Shown here: positions 30,730-31,378 of the stretch, piece by piece
How the letters are laid out: each line of letters starts with the position of its first letter
Position numbering within the stretch: position 1 is the first letter of the stretch
Source: an uncultured Spirochaetaceae bacterium
GTDB taxonomy: Bacteria; Spirochaetota; Spirochaetia; Treponematales; Treponemataceae
NCBI GenBank assembly: GCA_902797925.1
Contig: CADBUT010000016.1
Location: forward strand, 1-31,378
DNA: 31,378 nucleotides
Direction of reading: 5' to 3'
Position numbers and translations under genes: made by a program
The notes under the pieces: generated by a model
What the model saw: only the letters and a program-made list of their open reading frames with translations
Database searches by the model: none
What the model was told of the DNA's origin: nothing

Positions 30730-31102
30730 ACTTCTCGATACAAATGTGATAATCCGATATATAAAAGATGAAAGCGGACTTGATGATATTTTTGAAGAAG
30801 AGCATCTTTATTTTTCGTCTATCACACTCGGAGAACTCCTTTTTGGTGCAGAATGTTCACTGCGAAAAGAAGAGAATGCAAGTGTATATAAAGAGTTTTG
30901 TAGTGAACTTGAAGAAATAAAAGCTGACTCAGTTGTTTCTCCTTATTATGCCAAAATAAAAGCACAGTTAAAAACAGACGGGCATCCTATTCCTGATAAT
31001 GATATATGGATAGCAGCTTGTGCTATGGCAAATAATCTTACAGTTGTAACAGCTGACAGTCATTTTTCCTTTATCAAAGAAATCTCTATAGAAAATCGAT
31101 AA
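30713..31102 (+). CDS. vapC: PIN-domain ribonuclease toxin (VapC-like)
   Basis: A 129-residue PIN-domain protein. VapC toxins are metal-dependent ribonucleases that cleave tRNA or rRNA and are neutralised by their antitoxin. The acidic catalytic set is present: Asp9 (LLDTNVIIRY), Glu41 (TLGELLFG), Asp97 (PDNDIWIAA) and Asp115 (VTADSHF). ATG at 30713 overlaps the antitoxin by 17 bases but leaves no gap after AAGGTGG. GTG at 30719, six bases after that motif, may be the true start and would remove two residues. The overlap implies coupled translation. It looks complete and intact. Confidence 0.88.
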   Translation: MAVNGKLLDTNVIIRYIKDESGLDDIFEEEHLYFSSITLGELLFGAECSLRKEENASVYKEFCSELEEIKADSVVSPYYAKIKAQLKTDGHPIPDNDIWIAACAMANNLTVVTADSHFSFIKEISIENR

Positions 31103-31178
31103 AAAAATTTCGCAGGACATAGAATTCGCCTACAATCTTTTCTTGGTTTAATGCCCAAAAACTGCAAACCACGCGCAC

Positions 31179-31207
31179 TTGCCAGATTTAATATTCAAGC
31201 TTATACT
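31179..31207 (+). promoter_or_regulatory. Promoter of the truncated right-edge gene
   Basis: TTGCCA (31179-31184), exactly 17 bases, then TATACT (31202-31207). The predicted transcription start near 31214 lies about 43 bases before the ATG at 31257. Confidence 0.6.
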
Positions 31208-31256
31208 TTCAGAAAAATGATTGAAGATGCCTGTAATGGCGCATGTGGGAGAATAA

Positions 31257-31378
31257 ATGAAAAAGCTTTTTGGTTTTGTTTCAGCTTGCTTGCTTTGCTT
31301 TTCAGTCTTGACGGCTGAAAGTTCAGATGAAGTAGAAAAGATTTTTGCGAATAAAGATTATGCAAATAATAAAAAATA
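31257..31378 (+). CDS. Exported protein, 5' part only (cut by window edge)
   Basis: The first 40 codons of a gene that continues beyond the window. ATG at 31257 follows GGGAGA. The sequence MKKLFGFVSACLLCFSVLTA is a signal peptide, probably cut before Glu21. Cys15 is also possible as a lipid site but lacks a good lipobox. The mature part begins ESSDEVEKIFANKDYANN. It is too short to assign a family. Confidence 0.65.
   Translation, partial: MKKLFGFVSACLLCFSVLTAESSDEVEKIFANKDYANNKK

Noticed and set aside
1..31378. CRISPR arrays, tRNA or rRNA genes, insertion sequences, phage genes
   Set aside because: No direct-repeat/spacer pattern, cloverleaf-like sequence, transposase or structural phage gene was seen on either strand.

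Overview
The window looks like a chromosomal segment of a host-associated spirochaete, most likely a Treponema from a rumen or gut. This is inferred from gene content (a ThrH-type phosphatase, a MAF/DUF115 flagellar-glycosylation-type protein, an HD-GYP relative, many lipoproteins with relaxed lipoboxes, an AT-rich outer-membrane barrel gene, a GH115 alpha-glucuronidase). No rRNA or tRNA gene is present to confirm it. I see 28 genes, 27 complete and one cut by the right edge. There is no CRISPR array, insertion sequence or prophage.

Left part (1-9100): a leader with an 18-bp terminator-type hairpin, then a lamin-tail lipoprotein. It converges with a PHP phosphoesterase and a coiled-coil protein on the minus strand. 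Histidyl-tRNA synthetase follows, then a divergent EF-G paralogue lacking the usual DTPGH histidine, then a LysM lipoprotein with three 63-codon repeats behind a strong promoter.

Middle (9100-17150): purine nucleoside phosphorylase; a short, very stable hairpin RNA candidate with its own promoter-like sequence; a sugar-phosphate nucleotidyltransferase; and a probable operon of a SurA-like membrane chaperone, a MAF/DUF115 protein and ThrH. A strong TTGACA promoter precedes that operon. A terminator-like hairpin lies inside the first codons of its second gene. A TPR-like membrane protein and an HD-GYP protein with a degenerate metal site diverge from a 62-bp spacer.

Right part (17150-31378): an unknown membrane protein, a small secreted protein, an SLC13/ArsB-type permease with an unknown partner, a four-domain S1 protein, a secreted protein coupled to an outer-membrane barrel, and a methyltransferase / YhhN / DUF1848 operon. 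Then come a LacI-type regulator converging on a large GH115 enzyme, a PIN-domain toxin-antitoxin pair, and a truncated secreted protein. The LacI/GH115 pair suggests use of glucuronoxylan fragments; the GH115 gene is visibly richer in G+C than its neighbours.

Most genes belong to known families. The items most worth a second look are the hairpin RNA at 9919-9977, the degenerate HD-GYP protein, the EF-G paralogue with altered G motifs, the terminator hairpin embedded in the DUF115 gene, and the short unknown proteins. I found no convincing evidence of a wholly new multi-gene system. Product assignments are from reading the sequence only, without database searches.
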